From: Lentisphaeria bacterium UBA7640
GTDB lineage: Bacteria; Verrucomicrobiota; Lentisphaeria; Victivallales; Victivallaceae
DNA: 64,000 bases
Reading direction: 5' to 3'
Assembly (NCBI GenBank): GCA_002483765.1
Contig: DLIO01000010.1
Coordinates: forward strand, 31,524-95,523
Shown: positions 25,576 through 33,893 of the stretch, piece by piece
Layout: each line of letters begins with the position of its first letter
Numbering within the stretch: the first letter of the stretch is position 1
The notes under the pieces: model-generated
Told to the model about the DNA's origin: nothing
Seen by the model: only the letters and a program-made list of their open reading frames with translations
Database searches by the model: none
Made by a program: the position numbers and the translations under genes

Positions 25576-28032
25576 ATGAAATCAATTTTAAAAAATTTGA
25601 AACGTAAGCCATTTTGGACGCACACTGTTGTCGCAGTGGCCGCCATATTGATAGTTATTACGGTTGAAAAGTTGCCGACTGCTTTAGGGAATCGTCTTCT
25701 ACCGTCTTTGGTTGCTTCTGCTGGAATTGAAGGGATTGAAGCCAAAGTCAATAAACTCTGGTTTAATGGAGCGGAACTTAATCGAGTGCGCCTGTTATTG
25801 AATGGTAAACGCACGATCTCGGTTGATACTATTCGCCTTCAATACAGTTTACCGTTTTGGCCGTTTCAACGCGTCACAAAAATTAAATCTGCCATAATCT
25901 CTGGCCTTCGAGTGAATGTGGTTGAAGAAAACGGCAAACTAATTATTCCGGGTTTACCGGAAAAATGGCTTGATGCAAAAGGAGAAAAAAAACAAACCAG
26001 CTCCGACGCTCCATTATTCACCATTCAAAAAATCATTTTGCGTGACAGTATGATTCGTTTTGATCGCGACGGTGAGGTTTTTGAAATTCCATTTATCGCA
26101 TATTTGAATATGCCTCCGGAATCAGGTAAACCGTTTCAATTGCATGGCGAGGTTAATTTCCTAGGAGACAAACTGAAGGTGCGTTCGCAGTGGCAACGTG
26201 ATAATGGGATGTTTGGTCTTGATCTTGAAGGGAGTTTCCGTTCTGCAAATTATATGCGACTATTTCCTCAGATGCAAGGAAAGCTTAGAGGCGTTGCCGC
26301 TTTTAACGGTCATTTTACCGGGCTTTATAAGAACGGCATGAAATATCCTAAAAACTTCGCTGGTACGCTGAATTTTACCCGTTTCGGATTCGCTACTGGA
26401 GGCGCACGCTTGGGAATAAAACCAGAAACTACGTTGACTTTAAAGGTTACCGATTCGGAATATGAGATCACTGGTTTACAATTAACCAGACCATTCAAAG
26501 CAGAGTTTGAGAAGATTACAGGACCTATAATCCTAAAAAACAATAATCTTACGGTGGTCAATAATATAATGACAAAAATCATCGCTACTGAAAATCCACA
26601 GTTAAATCTGCCAAACGATATTGTTGCCGATTATTCAGGAAACATCAGGTGGGAGATTGCGCAAAAAAATATTTTTGCCGTCGGCAGATGCTCTATTCCA
26701 GCATTGCAATACGGCCCACTCGAAGTTGCGGGAGTGTCTTTAGAGTTCGATGGCGTGTTGAAAAATGGCGTTCCAACCGTCAATGCCCAAGTCGCGATTC
26801 CAGCTCTTGCTATGCCTAAAATCAAGTTGAAAACTGGCTTGATCAAATTGAGCGCGAAATGGCCATTATCAAGAGACAAAACAAATTATCTTGGCGATTT
26901 GCAAGCCGACGGAGTTGCGTTGCGCGATTATAAAATTGATGCGCTTGATTGGCAAATCCTGCTTAATCACAACAATTTATCGTTTAAAGGCACAGCAAGA
27001 CAAAATATTCTTCCTGAGACTAAATTTAATAATCAGATTGATATTACATTTGCTCCCGAACTTAAAGTCGCCGCTATCGCACGAGTTTCACATCCAGAAA
27101 ATGCTTCAGCAATTAATTTGCGAAGTTTTGCGCCGAACATTCCAGCGCTCACTTTTTCCGGTGCACTCGAACTCGGTGGAACTTGGAGTTGGATTGGTGG
27201 CAAGCAAAACAGCGCCGCCGAAATCATGGTCCAAAATGGGAAAATAATCGGGAAAGATATCAATCTCAAGGCCGAAGGTATCGATATTAATACCAAGGCG
27301 TTTATTATTCCTGAAATAGAAACTCCACCATTGCAAAACATTGGTTGTCGCAAACTATCATTTGGGAAATTTGTGTTTGAAAATATTCATGCACGTTTTC
27401 AGGTTGAACACGGTAAGGAGTTTTTGCTTGAGGATTTTATTGCTGAGTGGTGCGGCGGGAAGGTTTTTACCCAGTCTTTGCGCTTTAATCCAAACGTCAC
27501 AGAGACCCGCGCCGTCATCTATTGCGACGGCTTGAATTTGGCCGATATTCTTAACCAAACCGGAATTGCACAGGCGCAGGGAGGCGGCAAACTACATGGC
27601 CGGCTCCCCTTGATTTTTGGAACAGATGGAGTTAACTTTGAATCAGGTTTTCTTTATTCTGTTCCAGGAGAAACAAAAAATATCCGTTTGTTCGGATTAA
27701 AAAAGAAACTTGATGGTATTCCTCCAGAAACGTCTCAATATGCTCAACTTGACCTAGCATCTGAGGCATTGAAGGATTTTGATTACGAATGGATAAAGCT
27801 TGATTTCAGTAGTGATGGTGATTACTTGACGGTTAATTCGCAATTTAACGGGCGTCCGAACCAGCCTTTGCCATTTACTTTTGACCAAGGGCAGGGTGGG
27901 TTTGTCCGTTCTAAAGAACAAACCGCCAAATTCCAGGGCATTAAACTGGATCTGAATTCCAGTTTTCCACTCAATAGGTTGATAAATTTAAATAAAAAAA
28001 TGAAACAATATTTTCAAAGGAGAACCAAATGA
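25576..28032 (+). CDS. ydbH: AsmA-like intermembrane lipid-transfer protein YdbH
   Basis: The 818-residue protein has an N-terminal membrane anchor (about residues 15-32), then a long beta-rich periplasmic region. The C-terminal part matches the YdbH domain by pattern: DGLNLADILNQTGIAQAQGG, then GKLHGRLPLIF and a late FNGRPNQPLPFTFD stretch. In E. coli, YdbH is one of the redundant AsmA-like bridges that carry phospholipids to the outer membrane, working with the lipoprotein YnbE (published knowledge). The identification rests mainly on the next two genes, which are clear YnbE and YdbL homologues. The stop overlaps ynbE by 4 bases. Confidence 0.85.
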   Translation: MKSILKNLKRKPFWTHTVVAVAAILIVITVEKLPTALGNRLLPSLVASAGIEGIEAKVNKLWFNGAELNRVRLLLNGKRTISVDTIRLQYSLPFWPFQRVTKIKSAIISGLRVNVVEENGKLIIPGLPEKWLDAKGEKKQTSSDAPLFTIQKIILRDSMIRFDRDGEVFEIPFIAYLNMPPESGKPFQLHGEVNFLGDKLKVRSQWQRDNGMFGLDLEGSFRSANYMRLFPQMQGKLRGVAAFNGHFTGLYKNGMKYPKNFAGTLNFTRFGFATGGARLGIKPETTLTLKVTDSEYEITGLQLTRPFKAEFEKITGPIILKNNNLTVVNNIMTKIIATENPQLNLPNDIVADYSGNIRWEIAQKNIFAVGRCSIPALQYGPLEVAGVSLEFDGVLKNGVPTVNAQVAIPALAMPKIKLKTGLIKLSAKWPLSRDKTNYLGDLQADGVALRDYKIDALDWQILLNHNNLSFKGTARQNILPETKFNNQIDITFAPELKVAAIARVSHPENASAINLRSFAPNIPALTFSGALELGGTWSWIGGKQNSAAEIMVQNGKIIGKDINLKAEGIDINTKAFIIPEIETPPLQNIGCRKLSFGKFVFENIHARFQVEHGKEFLLEDFIAEWCGGKVFTQSLRFNPNVTETRAVIYCDGLNLADILNQTGIAQAQGGGKLHGRLPLIFGTDGVNFESGFLYSVPGETKNIRLFGLKKKLDGIPPETSQYAQLDLASEALKDFDYEWIKLDFSSDGDYLTVNSQFNGRPNQPLPFTFDQGQGGFVRSKEQTAKFQGIKLDLNSSFPLNRLINLNKKMKQYFQRRTK

Positions 28033-28220
28033 GAAATTATATTGTAGTATTGTTCGCTATTCCTGTTTTGCTTCTAAGCATCACAGGGTGCAAGTTAAGA
28101 ACGGAAAACACGGTAAAAGTAGAACCAATCGAAATTAAACCAATTCACATCACAATCAACGTCAAAGTTGAAAAAGAACTTGATGACTTTTTCAGTGATA
28201 TTGACGAACCACAAAAATAG
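28029..28220 (+). CDS. ynbE: Small outer-membrane lipoprotein YnbE
   Basis: A 63-residue lipoprotein with a signal peptide ending S-I-T-G-C (Cys at about 21). The mature part carries the YnbE hallmark PIHITINVKVEKEL, compared with the PITINLNVKIEHEI form in Enterobacteria. In E. coli, YnbE stacks on the YdbH C-terminus to complete the bridge to the outer membrane. Translationally coupled to ydbH (ATGA); ydbL follows 11 bases later. Confidence 0.88.
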   Translation: MRNYIVVLFAIPVLLLSITGCKLRTENTVKVEPIEIKPIHITINVKVEKELDDFFSDIDEPQK

Positions 28221-28231
28221 GAGAGAAAAAT

Positions 28232-28615
28232 ATGTTTAACAAAATCAGTATTCCAGTAAAAATCTTTGCAGTGTGTTTGTTGCTTGGCGCAACTTTTCCA
28301 GTTGCCGCGAAATCCGCCAGTGAGATCAAAACCGCGATGAAACAGCGCTTGTCTAAGGTTGACGAATTTAAAAAGAGTGGCGTGCTCGGAGAAAACAACC
28401 TCGGTTATCTAACCGTAAGAGTTGATAATGCCGAAGCTAAAAAATTGGCCTCCGACGAAAATGCTGACCGAAAAGCAGTTTACGAAGCGATTGCCAAGAA
28501 AACCAAAGCAGACGCCACTCAAGTAGGGAAACAACGCGCCATCAAGTTAATCGAACTCGGAAAGTCCGGCGAGTGGTTCGAAAACGCCCAAGGCGAATGG
28601 GTGCAAAAAAAATAG
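28232..28615 (+). CDS. ydbL: YdbL-family periplasmic protein (DUF1318)
   Basis: The 127-residue protein has a signal peptide (residues about 1-26, ending A-A-K-S). The DUF1318 body contains IKTAMKQRLSKVDEFKKSG followed by GENNLGYL and the late GEWVQKK. YdbL is the third member of the ydbH-ynbE-ydbL operon and is proposed to assist or modulate the YdbH-YnbE bridge. RBS AGGAGAG precedes the ATG. A strong terminator follows at 28668-28700. Confidence 0.88.
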   Translation: MFNKISIPVKIFAVCLLLGATFPVAAKSASEIKTAMKQRLSKVDEFKKSGVLGENNLGYLTVRVDNAEAKKLASDENADRKAVYEAIAKKTKADATQVGKQRAIKLIELGKSGEWFENAQGEWVQKK

Positions 28616-28667
28616 GGGAAGAATTAAGGAGCTAGAATTTAGGAAGGGAGAAAATCTGACCACAAAG

Positions 28668-28700
28668 AAAAAACACAGACATTCCTGTCTGTGTTTTTTT
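28668..28700 (+). terminator. Rho-independent terminator after ydbL
   Basis: Stem AAACACAGACA (28671-28681) / TGTCTGTGTTT (28686-28696) with a TTCC loop, running into a T-tract. It ends the ydbH-ynbE-ydbL transcript and is flanked by A-runs that could make it work in both directions. Confidence 0.9.
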
Positions 28701-28718
28701 GTTGTAACTGCTCGTTTT

Positions 28719-28749
28719 AATTCACGCGCGCATAATGCGCTCGCGAATT
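28719..28749. repeat. Intergenic GC-rich palindrome, copy 4
   Basis: Arms 28719-28733 and 28735-28749, central A. The right arm has one change in the core (GCGCTCGCG). It lies just after the ydbL terminator, so here the palindrome is additional to, not instead of, a terminator. Confidence 0.95.
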
Positions 28750-29119
28750 AAAAAACAATTTATCTCATTTACCAACCTCCCATTAGTGTCAATTATTGAA
28801 ATTAGTGGACAGCAAACTCGCGCTTCTAATTTCCTCATTCCCTCTGTGCCTTTTTTCAACCATGCCGCATGGCGTGGCGTGTCAAACTATCCCACCCCGT
28901 TTCCCGTTCCTACTTTAGCATTCAGTATTTCCCGCCCTCTCTCATTTCTAATTTCCCCCACAAACAGCCGCTCAAAATCATGACTATATTGGATGTAGGG
29001 TTCATATTTACGACGAGTAAATAATTCAGCACCGTCATCATAAGCATTGTTACCATGAAAAATAATTTTCAAAATATTGAGTTGAAAAATAATATTTCAG
29101 TTTTTTTTGTTTTTAACTC
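28750..29119. other. Intergenic stretch with decayed repeat and coding-like remnant
   Basis: No convincing gene. At 28784-28811 is a decayed inverted copy of the CACGAATT-type repeat also seen at 43301 and 46071. On the minus strand, a 61-codon frame (28887-29072) starts MKIIFHGNNAYDDGAELF and continues KYEPYIQYSHDFERLFVGEI. It looks protein-like for about 40 codons, then dissolves into low-complexity sequence. It lacks an RBS and may be a gene fragment. Confidence 0.35.
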
Positions 29120-29147
29120 TTGACAAACAAGAAAAAGACATTATAAT
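29120..29147 (+). promoter_or_regulatory. Consensus sigma70 promoter of the first GntR gene
   Basis: TTGACA (29120-29125), 16-base spacer, TATAAT (29142-29147): a perfect match in both boxes. The operator palindrome begins three bases downstream, over the expected transcription start. Confidence 0.85.
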
Positions 29148-29149
29148 TA

Positions 29150-29161
29150 TTGGTATACCAA
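29150..29161. promoter_or_regulatory. GntR/FCD-type operator O1
   Basis: TTGGTATACCAA is a perfect 12-base palindrome of the TGGT-n2-ACCA type used by FCD-family GntR repressors. It is placed directly after the -10 box of the adjacent regulator gene, so autorepression is likely. Confidence 0.8.
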
Positions 29162-29197
29162 AAATAACGTAATGGGATTGAGTAGGAAATAGTATTT

Positions 29198-29872
29198 ATG
29201 ATTATGACTAAACAAGATTCGGTATACCAACAAATAAAGGAATATATTCTTGTTGGCAAAATAAAGAATAGCACGAGAGTTACCGAAAGAGCACTGGCAA
29301 AAAAATTCAATGTTACTCGCGTTCCAATCCGAGAAAGTTTACTTAAGTTGGAGCATGATGGACTAATCAGGAAAATTCCTTCAGTTGGCTACATTGCAGA
29401 GAATTATTCTTCTGAAGAACTAGAAGAAGCAATGCTCCTTCGATTCATACTTGAATGTCAAGCGGCAAGCAAAGCAGCTGAAAACGCGACCGAAGAAGAT
29501 ATTGTTACCTTAGAAGCAGTTAACAAAGCACTGCGAGATGCTGGAGTTGCACATAATTTAGAAATAGCAGTAGAGCTTGACCGTGAATTTCATTTAGAAA
29601 TAATCAAGGCTTCTCATAGTAAATTATTGAATAAATTATATTCAATAATTTCAATTCCAGTTTTTCGAGATCTTACCGTTACTAGTCAATCAAGTGTAGC
29701 CATAACCTTTAAACAACATAGTAGGATTATTGAAGCTATCAAAAATAAAAATACAGAAGAAGCTTTTACTTTAATTTTAAAACATGTACCGGGAAGAGAG
29801 AATTTTAAAAATACATTTTATAGCGACATCGCACGTAATGCTTTATTGGATAACCAAAGGGAGGTACGATAA
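29198..29872 (+). CDS. GntR-family (FCD) transcriptional regulator
   Basis: A 224-residue repressor. The N-terminal winged helix-turn-helix (about residues 8-72) contains TERALAKKFNVTRVPIRESL and GYIAENYS. The all-helical FCD ligand domain follows, with its metal-binding-type residues (D in ELDREFHLEII, His in KQHSRIIEAI, His in LKHV). Such regulators sense small carboxylic or sugar acids. It has a consensus promoter and two operator-like palindromes, and precedes the carbohydrate genes to 41332 in the same direction. I infer it controls some or all of them. Confidence 0.9.
   Translation: MIMTKQDSVYQQIKEYILVGKIKNSTRVTERALAKKFNVTRVPIRESLLKLEHDGLIRKIPSVGYIAENYSSEELEEAMLLRFILECQAASKAAENATEEDIVTLEAVNKALRDAGVAHNLEIAVELDREFHLEIIKASHSKLLNKLYSIISIPVFRDLTVTSQSSVAITFKQHSRIIEAIKNKNTEEAFTLILKHVPGRENFKNTFYSDIARNALLDNQREVR
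29219..29230. promoter_or_regulatory. Second operator-like site O2 inside the GntR coding start
   Basis: TCGGTATACCAA, one mismatch from O1, lies 69 bases downstream in codons 8-11 of the regulator gene. The spacing is between 6 and 7 helical turns. It may be a looping or roadblock site. Confidence 0.55.
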
Positions 29873-29982
29873 CTAAGAAACGATTTGAACATGTAGGTCT
29901 GGGAAATAAAATTCTCAGAAAAGTCGAATTTTGAACCCGAAATTAGTATTGAAAATGAAACAAAGAATGGAGATTAATAAAG

Positions 29983-30717
29983 ATGAGAAAGGCAAGTCGG
30001 AAAAGTTGTAAGTCGTTGGGGTTTACGCTGATAGAACTTTTGGTGGTGATTGCCATCATAGCAATACTTGCTGCGATGTTATTGCCAGCATTAAATAAAG
30101 CGCGGGATACAGCTAAAGCAAAAAGTTGCATGTCCAATTTAAAGCAGTCAATGTTAGCGATGTTGCAGTATTCGAATGATTATGACGAGTTCATCTTTCT
30201 TTATAGCGGAGCTGGGGCTGCTGCACAACCGCCTGTTCCTTTCCGCTATTACTGGCCGGGACGGTTATATTATTTGAAGTATCTCCCGGAAGGTTCAGGA
30301 GTCATTAGTTGCCCTAAGATTAGTGGTAAAGGAGAACTTTGGACAATATCAGCAAGTGATAAGCGTTATTACTGGGGTTATGGTGCGTTAGTTAACAACT
30401 TCACAATCGCCAGCTTTGGTAAAGTTATAACTAGTAATACCGACGATGTGCGTGCAATTATCAGCAAAAGAGTAAGAAACACCTCAACTTTTCCTATTTT
30501 AGTGGATAGCTCTGATGGTAGTAAAGAAAACGTCGTCATTAGTACGAGCGGAGGCGCCAACCAGCCTGATGCCCGACATGACAGACGAATCAATACCGCC
30601 TTTGTAGATGGCCATGTTTCTCCAAAGTCGATTTATGAAATGGATTTGTGTACTGGTCCGTCATCAATGTTCACATTTACCCAATATTATATGAATGGCA
30701 CATTAATAGCCCGTTAA
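29983..30717 (+). CDS. Prepilin-like protein with H-x(n)-DG C-terminus
   Basis: The 244-residue protein has a type IV prepilin leader (basic residues, then [20 protein letters not shown] with cleavage after Gly13). A pseudopilin-like helix follows and the C-terminal motif is [17 protein letters not shown] (His, about ten residues, Asp-Gly). This family is hugely expanded in Lentisphaerota and Planctomycetota, often next to carbohydrate-degradation genes; its role is not established. RBS GGAG lies about 14 bases before the ATG. Codon use and base composition look like those of its neighbours. Confidence 0.88.
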   Translation: MRKASRKSCKSLGFTLIELLVVIAIIAILAAMLLPALNKARDTAKAKSCMSNLKQSMLAMLQYSNDYDEFIFLYSGAGAAAQPPVPFRYYWPGRLYYLKYLPEGSGVISCPKISGKGELWTISASDKRYYWGYGALVNNFTIASFGKVITSNTDDVRAIISKRVRNTSTFPILVDSSDGSKENVVISTSGGANQPDARHDRRINTAFVDGHVSPKSIYEMDLCTGPSSMFTFTQYYMNGTLIAR

Positions 30718-30741
30718 AAATTGAAAAGGATATAAATACAA

Positions 30742-33700
30742 ATGAAAATTATCATGACTTTAATCGTATCGCTGTTACTATCGTGTCCTACTATTTCGTT
30801 TCTGAGGGCAGAGATAAAGACTATTATTGATTATAACTTTAATGAGCCGACTAAGGAAGGTTTAGTTATAAGTCATTCATTCGGGGTCAGGGGCGCGCAC
30901 AAAAAATTAGATCCGGATTTGTTGGAAGATACACCAGGGAAAGCTGGGAACCGTGCCTTACGCTTGACAAGACGTAGTGGGTTAGAATATGTACATGTTC
31001 AGCATAACACTTCGATTCCTGAAAACTGTGATTATGAAATTTCTTTACGTTGTGAGCGTGGAGAAAAAGGGGATTTCGGGATTGGTTTTCATGATGCGAA
31101 TGGACAGGAAATCGGAGCCCTCTATTTTAAAGAAAATCGTTTGCTTGCATATAATGAAAAAAAGAAGTGGACGTTTAGTGGCATTCGACTGCCAGAAAAC
31201 AAATATTTCACTTTAAAAGTCGAGTTTTATGCTAGCAAAAGGGAGTATAAAATCAAAGTTATAGACCATAATGAACAAAGCAAAGTAAGTATCCCTATGC
31301 CTTTCTTGAGTCAAGATACTTTTCAAAGAATCAGCTTCAATACTTGCCTGCCAAAAGGTTCAAGCGTACTTTTAGACGATTTAAAAGTAACCTATAATTC
31401 AGAAAGAATAGTGGAGAATCGAGTTGATGCTTTAGGAGGCGCAGAAATATTCATTCGAAATAACGATGGCAGTTTGAGATCGTTACCAACGCTCAATGAT
31501 GGGATTATTAAAGAAAATGCAATTTCCGACAATACCCCTCTAGAGTTAAATATTAATTTGGAAAAGCCTACAGAGGTTAGTACAATACGTTTGTATGATG
31601 GAGACCCACGCACCGGCAAGTTTCCAAGTGGTTCCTGCCGTGTATTAAGTTATGATATTGAAGGACTAAATACAGCCGGTCAATGGCGTGAATTAGTGAG
31701 TCGTAAAACATCTGAAAAAGCGCTTGAGGACGGCACGTCGGAATCGATGTATCAGCAGGATGATTTTGAACCGATTAGCCTTTCAAAGCTAAAAATAACA
31801 ATTCATGACTCTTCTGATACTCTAGAAAGATCATCTGGCAAAATAGCAAAAAAAAAAGTGGTTGTTTTGCGCGAAATAGGCCTTTGGGGCAAAAAGTTGT
31901 TAACCCAGAATCAACCTAATAAACTATTCAGAGAAAATATTTATGGCGAATTCCGTTTGCCGGTTTACCAGAGTCAAGACGTTGCCGGGCTACATTTATA
32001 TAACGACAGAGAAGATAAAGAAAATCATCAAGTAAAAATAGAATTACGTGGAAGATATTTTAATAAATTAGTTCAAGAAACGCGCATTGTAGATTTAAAG
32101 CATGGCGAAAATATAATTGAATTTCAACTTGGAAAACTTCCTGATGGTGAATATGCGGTATCAGTTATAGATCAAAGCGATTTGCAAAAAAAGGGATATA
32201 AATTTCGAAGATTACTCCGTTTGCAACGGCTCGTCTACGACAAAGAACATAATATAACCTTAGCGAATATGACCGGTAAAAAAATGTTTTTCCCTGACGC
32301 GCATTATCTCAATAAATATTCAGATATCACCTTTCATGGAGCCCAAGCAAAACTTGAGCAGGTTGTAAAACCGGATTCAGTTCAAGAAGGATTCATCCGC
32401 CATGGATATCAGGTTTTTCTAGATAAGTCAGGAAAAATGTACTTACCGTTTTATGCAGTAGACAGGTTCTGGGATAATAAGTCAAGGACAAAGTTTATTG
32501 CAATACAATCCGATGAGGATAAAGAGCAATGGATAGTATCAAAAATGGACCCATCATATATTTCCCGAAAAGTAAAACAGGAGTCCCCTATAAGCTCTTT
32601 GCCTCCTGAAGCGGCAAAGCCGGATTGGGATATTAAATATAAAAACGGTGGAGCTCCTGTATTTCGCTTTTACGACCCGCAAAGGGATGGCAAGGTTAAT
32701 TTGAACCAAGTTTTTATTGAGGCTACCAGAAGAGCTCGAGGAAAGCATTTGGATTGGGGAATTATTAACCCTCCATCAGCTTCCACTTGGCCGGTTTGGT
32801 ATAAAGCGCCGGGCGAAGCAATAGTATTAACTAAAACTCCATTGTTGCAAGACAAAATGTCACCTGGAGAATTTGAAGCAATTACGGACTCTAACGACAA
32901 TTATGTTGGACAATGGCTATCAGATGACGGTAAAACTTTATCTTATGCCCGTGGGCGACTATTGAAACGTTATCCGCCTTTTACCGCGCCATACGATAAT
33001 CTTTCTAGTTGTTCAAGGATTATAAGTATTATTAGCACAGAAGATGGCATTAACTGGAAATATTCATATATGGTGCCGCCAGATAAAAATGACCCTCCAG
33101 TGGCCCAGCATTACGGAGCACAGGTCTTTCGAGTTCCTTATGGAGATGGACTGATGCAATCATTCGTATATCGTTATTGGGCACGAAGCCAACAAATCTC
33201 TATTGAACTGGCTTATAGTTGGGATGGCGCTAACTGGCATCGATTTCCAGGGCAGCCGGCTTTTGCCGAAAATGGGGAACCGGGTAGTTGGACTAGTGGG
33301 TCGTTAATGATCTCATCAAGTGCTGTCGCTCATGACGGAATGGTCTACCAGATGCTTAGCTGGGTCTGTGATGGTTTTCATTTTTATGGAGATTTCTATT
33401 ATAACCGTTCAAATATTAAGGAAGTCACGGGGAAAATGTTGAAAAAATATTTTTCCGGGCGAGACCTCGAAAGCTGGCCATTCTTTAAGCATTTCGGAGG
33501 CTATGACGGAATAGCTACAGATATTCAAAAAGCCGGAGTAAGCGTGGGAATAGCCTCTTATCGATTGGACGGTTTGTTTTTTATGTCCGCCGAGGAAAAT
33601 AAAACAGGAAGTTTTGTAAGCAGACTAATTACGGCATCTAATGGTATGTCTGCAAATGTTTCAATCGGCAAAGAAGGATTTTTTGCTATTGATTTGCTTG

Positions 33701-33849
33701 ATAAGGATGACAAAATGATTCCCGGATATACAACGCAGTTATCTTCCTCGGATAATATCAACATATCAATCTTTAAGAATTTGCCTAAATCCCCTTTCAA
33801 AGTAAGGGCAAAACTTAAAAACACAAAACTTTATTCATTAAGTTTTTAA
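30742..33849 (+). CDS. Large secreted protein, beta-sandwich modules plus beta-propeller-like glycosidase domain
   Basis: A 1035-residue exported protein with an N-terminal signal (residues 1-24; L-L-S-C at 12-15 makes a lipoprotein possible). Residues about 25-215 look like a LamG/concanavalin-type sandwich. About 220-380 resemble a discoidin (F5/8C-like) sugar-binding module (LNDGIIKENA ... ELNINLEKPTEVSTIRLYD). From about 490 onwards, repeated aromatic strands with degenerate Asp-box-like turns (STEDGINWKYSY, YSWDGANWHRFP) suggest a five-bladed propeller fold as in GH32/43 or sialidases. I cannot assign catalytic residues. It is followed by a sodium symporter, so it may release an oligosaccharide or sugar acid outside the cytoplasm. 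Confidence 0.65.
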   Translation: MKIIMTLIVSLLLSCPTISFLRAEIKTIIDYNFNEPTKEGLVISHSFGVRGAHKKLDPDLLEDTPGKAGNRALRLTRRSGLEYVHVQHNTSIPENCDYEISLRCERGEKGDFGIGFHDANGQEIGALYFKENRLLAYNEKKKWTFSGIRLPENKYFTLKVEFYASKREYKIKVIDHNEQSKVSIPMPFLSQDTFQRISFNTCLPKGSSVLLDDLKVTYNSERIVENRVDALGGAEIFIRNNDGSLRSLPTLNDGIIKENAISDNTPLELNINLEKPTEVSTIRLYDGDPRTGKFPSGSCRVLSYDIEGLNTAGQWRELVSRKTSEKALEDGTSESMYQQDDFEPISLSKLKITIHDSSDTLERSSGKIAKKKVVVLREIGLWGKKLLTQNQPNKLFRENIYGEFRLPVYQSQDVAGLHLYNDREDKENHQVKIELRGRYFNKLVQETRIVDLKHGENIIEFQLGKLPDGEYAVSVIDQSDLQKKGYKFRRLLRLQRLVYDKEHNITLANMTGKKMFFPDAHYLNKYSDITFHGAQAKLEQVVKPDSVQEGFIRHGYQVFLDKSGKMYLPFYAVDRFWDNKSRTKFIAIQSDEDKEQWIVSKMDPSYISRKVKQESPISSLPPEAAKPDWDIKYKNGGAPVFRFYDPQRDGKVNLNQVFIEATRRARGKHLDWGIINPPSASTWPVWYKAPGEAIVLTKTPLLQDKMSPGEFEAITDSNDNYVGQWLSDDGKTLSYARGRLLKRYPPFTAPYDNLSSCSRIISIISTEDGINWKYSYMVPPDKNDPPVAQHYGAQVFRVPYGDGLMQSFVYRYWARSQQISIELAYSWDGANWHRFPGQPAFAENGEPGSWTSGSLMISSSAVAHDGMVYQMLSWVCDGFHFYGDFYYNRSNIKEVTGKMLKKYFSGRDLESWPFFKHFGGYDGIATDIQKAGVSVGIASYRLDGLFFMSAEENKTGSFVSRLITASNGMSANVSIGKEGFFAIDLLDKDDKMIPGYTTQLSSSDNINISIFKNLPKSPFKVRAKLKNTKLYSLSF

Positions 33850-33893
33850 TTTATTGAATAAATCTCATCAATTTATGACATTAGGGATATAAT

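Noticed and set aside
25576..28032. Calling the protein a TamB/AsmA of unspecified type
   Set aside because: The coupled YnbE and YdbL homologues identify it specifically as YdbH.
28735..28983. 82-codon plus-strand frame after ydbL
   Set aside because: It begins inside palindrome copy 4, has low-complexity composition and no RBS.
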